From the NCBI GenBank assembly GCA_030248215.1, contig JASANG010001741.1:62001-126000 (forward strand): 64,000 nt of DNA; not shown here. The letters are read 5' to 3'. More model-generated notes on the stretch are below. The model was not told the DNA's origin. It did not search any database and saw only the letters and a program-made list of their open reading frames with translations. This DNA is from Enoplolaimus lenunculus. Lineage: Eukaryota > Nematoda > Enoplea > Enoplida > Thoracostomopsidae. The stretch's first letter is position 1.

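Noticed and set aside
63359-63779. Plus-strand frames with repeated HVQVSVEL segments
   Set aside because: Product of the 80-bp tandem repeat, not a gene.
1-64000. CRISPR array, operon structure, rRNA or retroviral element
   Set aside because: Tandem repeats here have no unique spacers of constant size, genes are spliced, and no polymerase, capsid or envelope-like frame was seen.

Overview
The window is intron-rich, AT-rich metazoan nuclear DNA with small exons, introns of 1-2 kb and a very high load of short non-autonomous DNA transposons (MITE-like) and minisatellites. I cannot place the species. The gene content (a phospholipid phosphatase-related membrane protein and a mosaic secreted or surface protein with Ly6-like and PAN/apple-like pieces) fits an invertebrate animal; a tunicate is only a guess. 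No prokaryotic operon, rRNA, CRISPR array, retrovirus or LTR element was recognised.

Layout: (1) 421-6899, plus strand: the last six coding exons of a PLPPR-like gene. Their splice phases join into one 290-residue C-terminal portion; the first exons lie left of the window. The C1 motif K-x6-RP is kept, while the C2 SGH and the nucleophilic histidine of C3 are replaced. (2) 6900-17178: intergenic space between two convergent genes, filled with MITEs, a 51-bp minisatellite (13.3-14.5 kb), a GC-rich satellite (11.05-11.56 kb) and tRNA-like fragments. (3) 17179-64000, minus strand: one very large gene, 5' end off the right edge. I delimited 43 exons plus a probable terminal exon, about 6.2 kb of coding sequence or 2,060 residues. 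No annotated family is obvious.

Architecture of the large gene from its 5' side: end of a Ly6/LU-like domain, a linker, two six-cysteine modules (B), then eight-cysteine domains (D1-D10) separated by Ser/Thr-rich linker exons, with further B modules at exons w33, w41 and w43. All ten D domains have eight cysteines in the same order. Six are split by a phase-0 intron right after the fourth cysteine; four are single exons. All other splice junctions are phase 1, so every module or linker is a symmetric 1-1 cassette. This is the classic arrangement for exon shuffling and for skipping without frameshift. The spacing C...EC-x3-C-x5-C...C resembles PAN/apple domains; the assignment is unproven.

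Most of the remaining DNA is repeats. At least twelve MITE-like families recur, including one carrying internal TTAGGC (CCTAAG) arrays and palindromic families whose termini read CACTGTAAATTCC or TACACTGCAAAAAATGG. Several copies are nested, and several abut or overlap splice donors of the large gene. Nearly all long uninterrupted reading frames in the window (for example 13288-14554, 11071-11610, 60226-60799) are translations of minisatellites, not genes.
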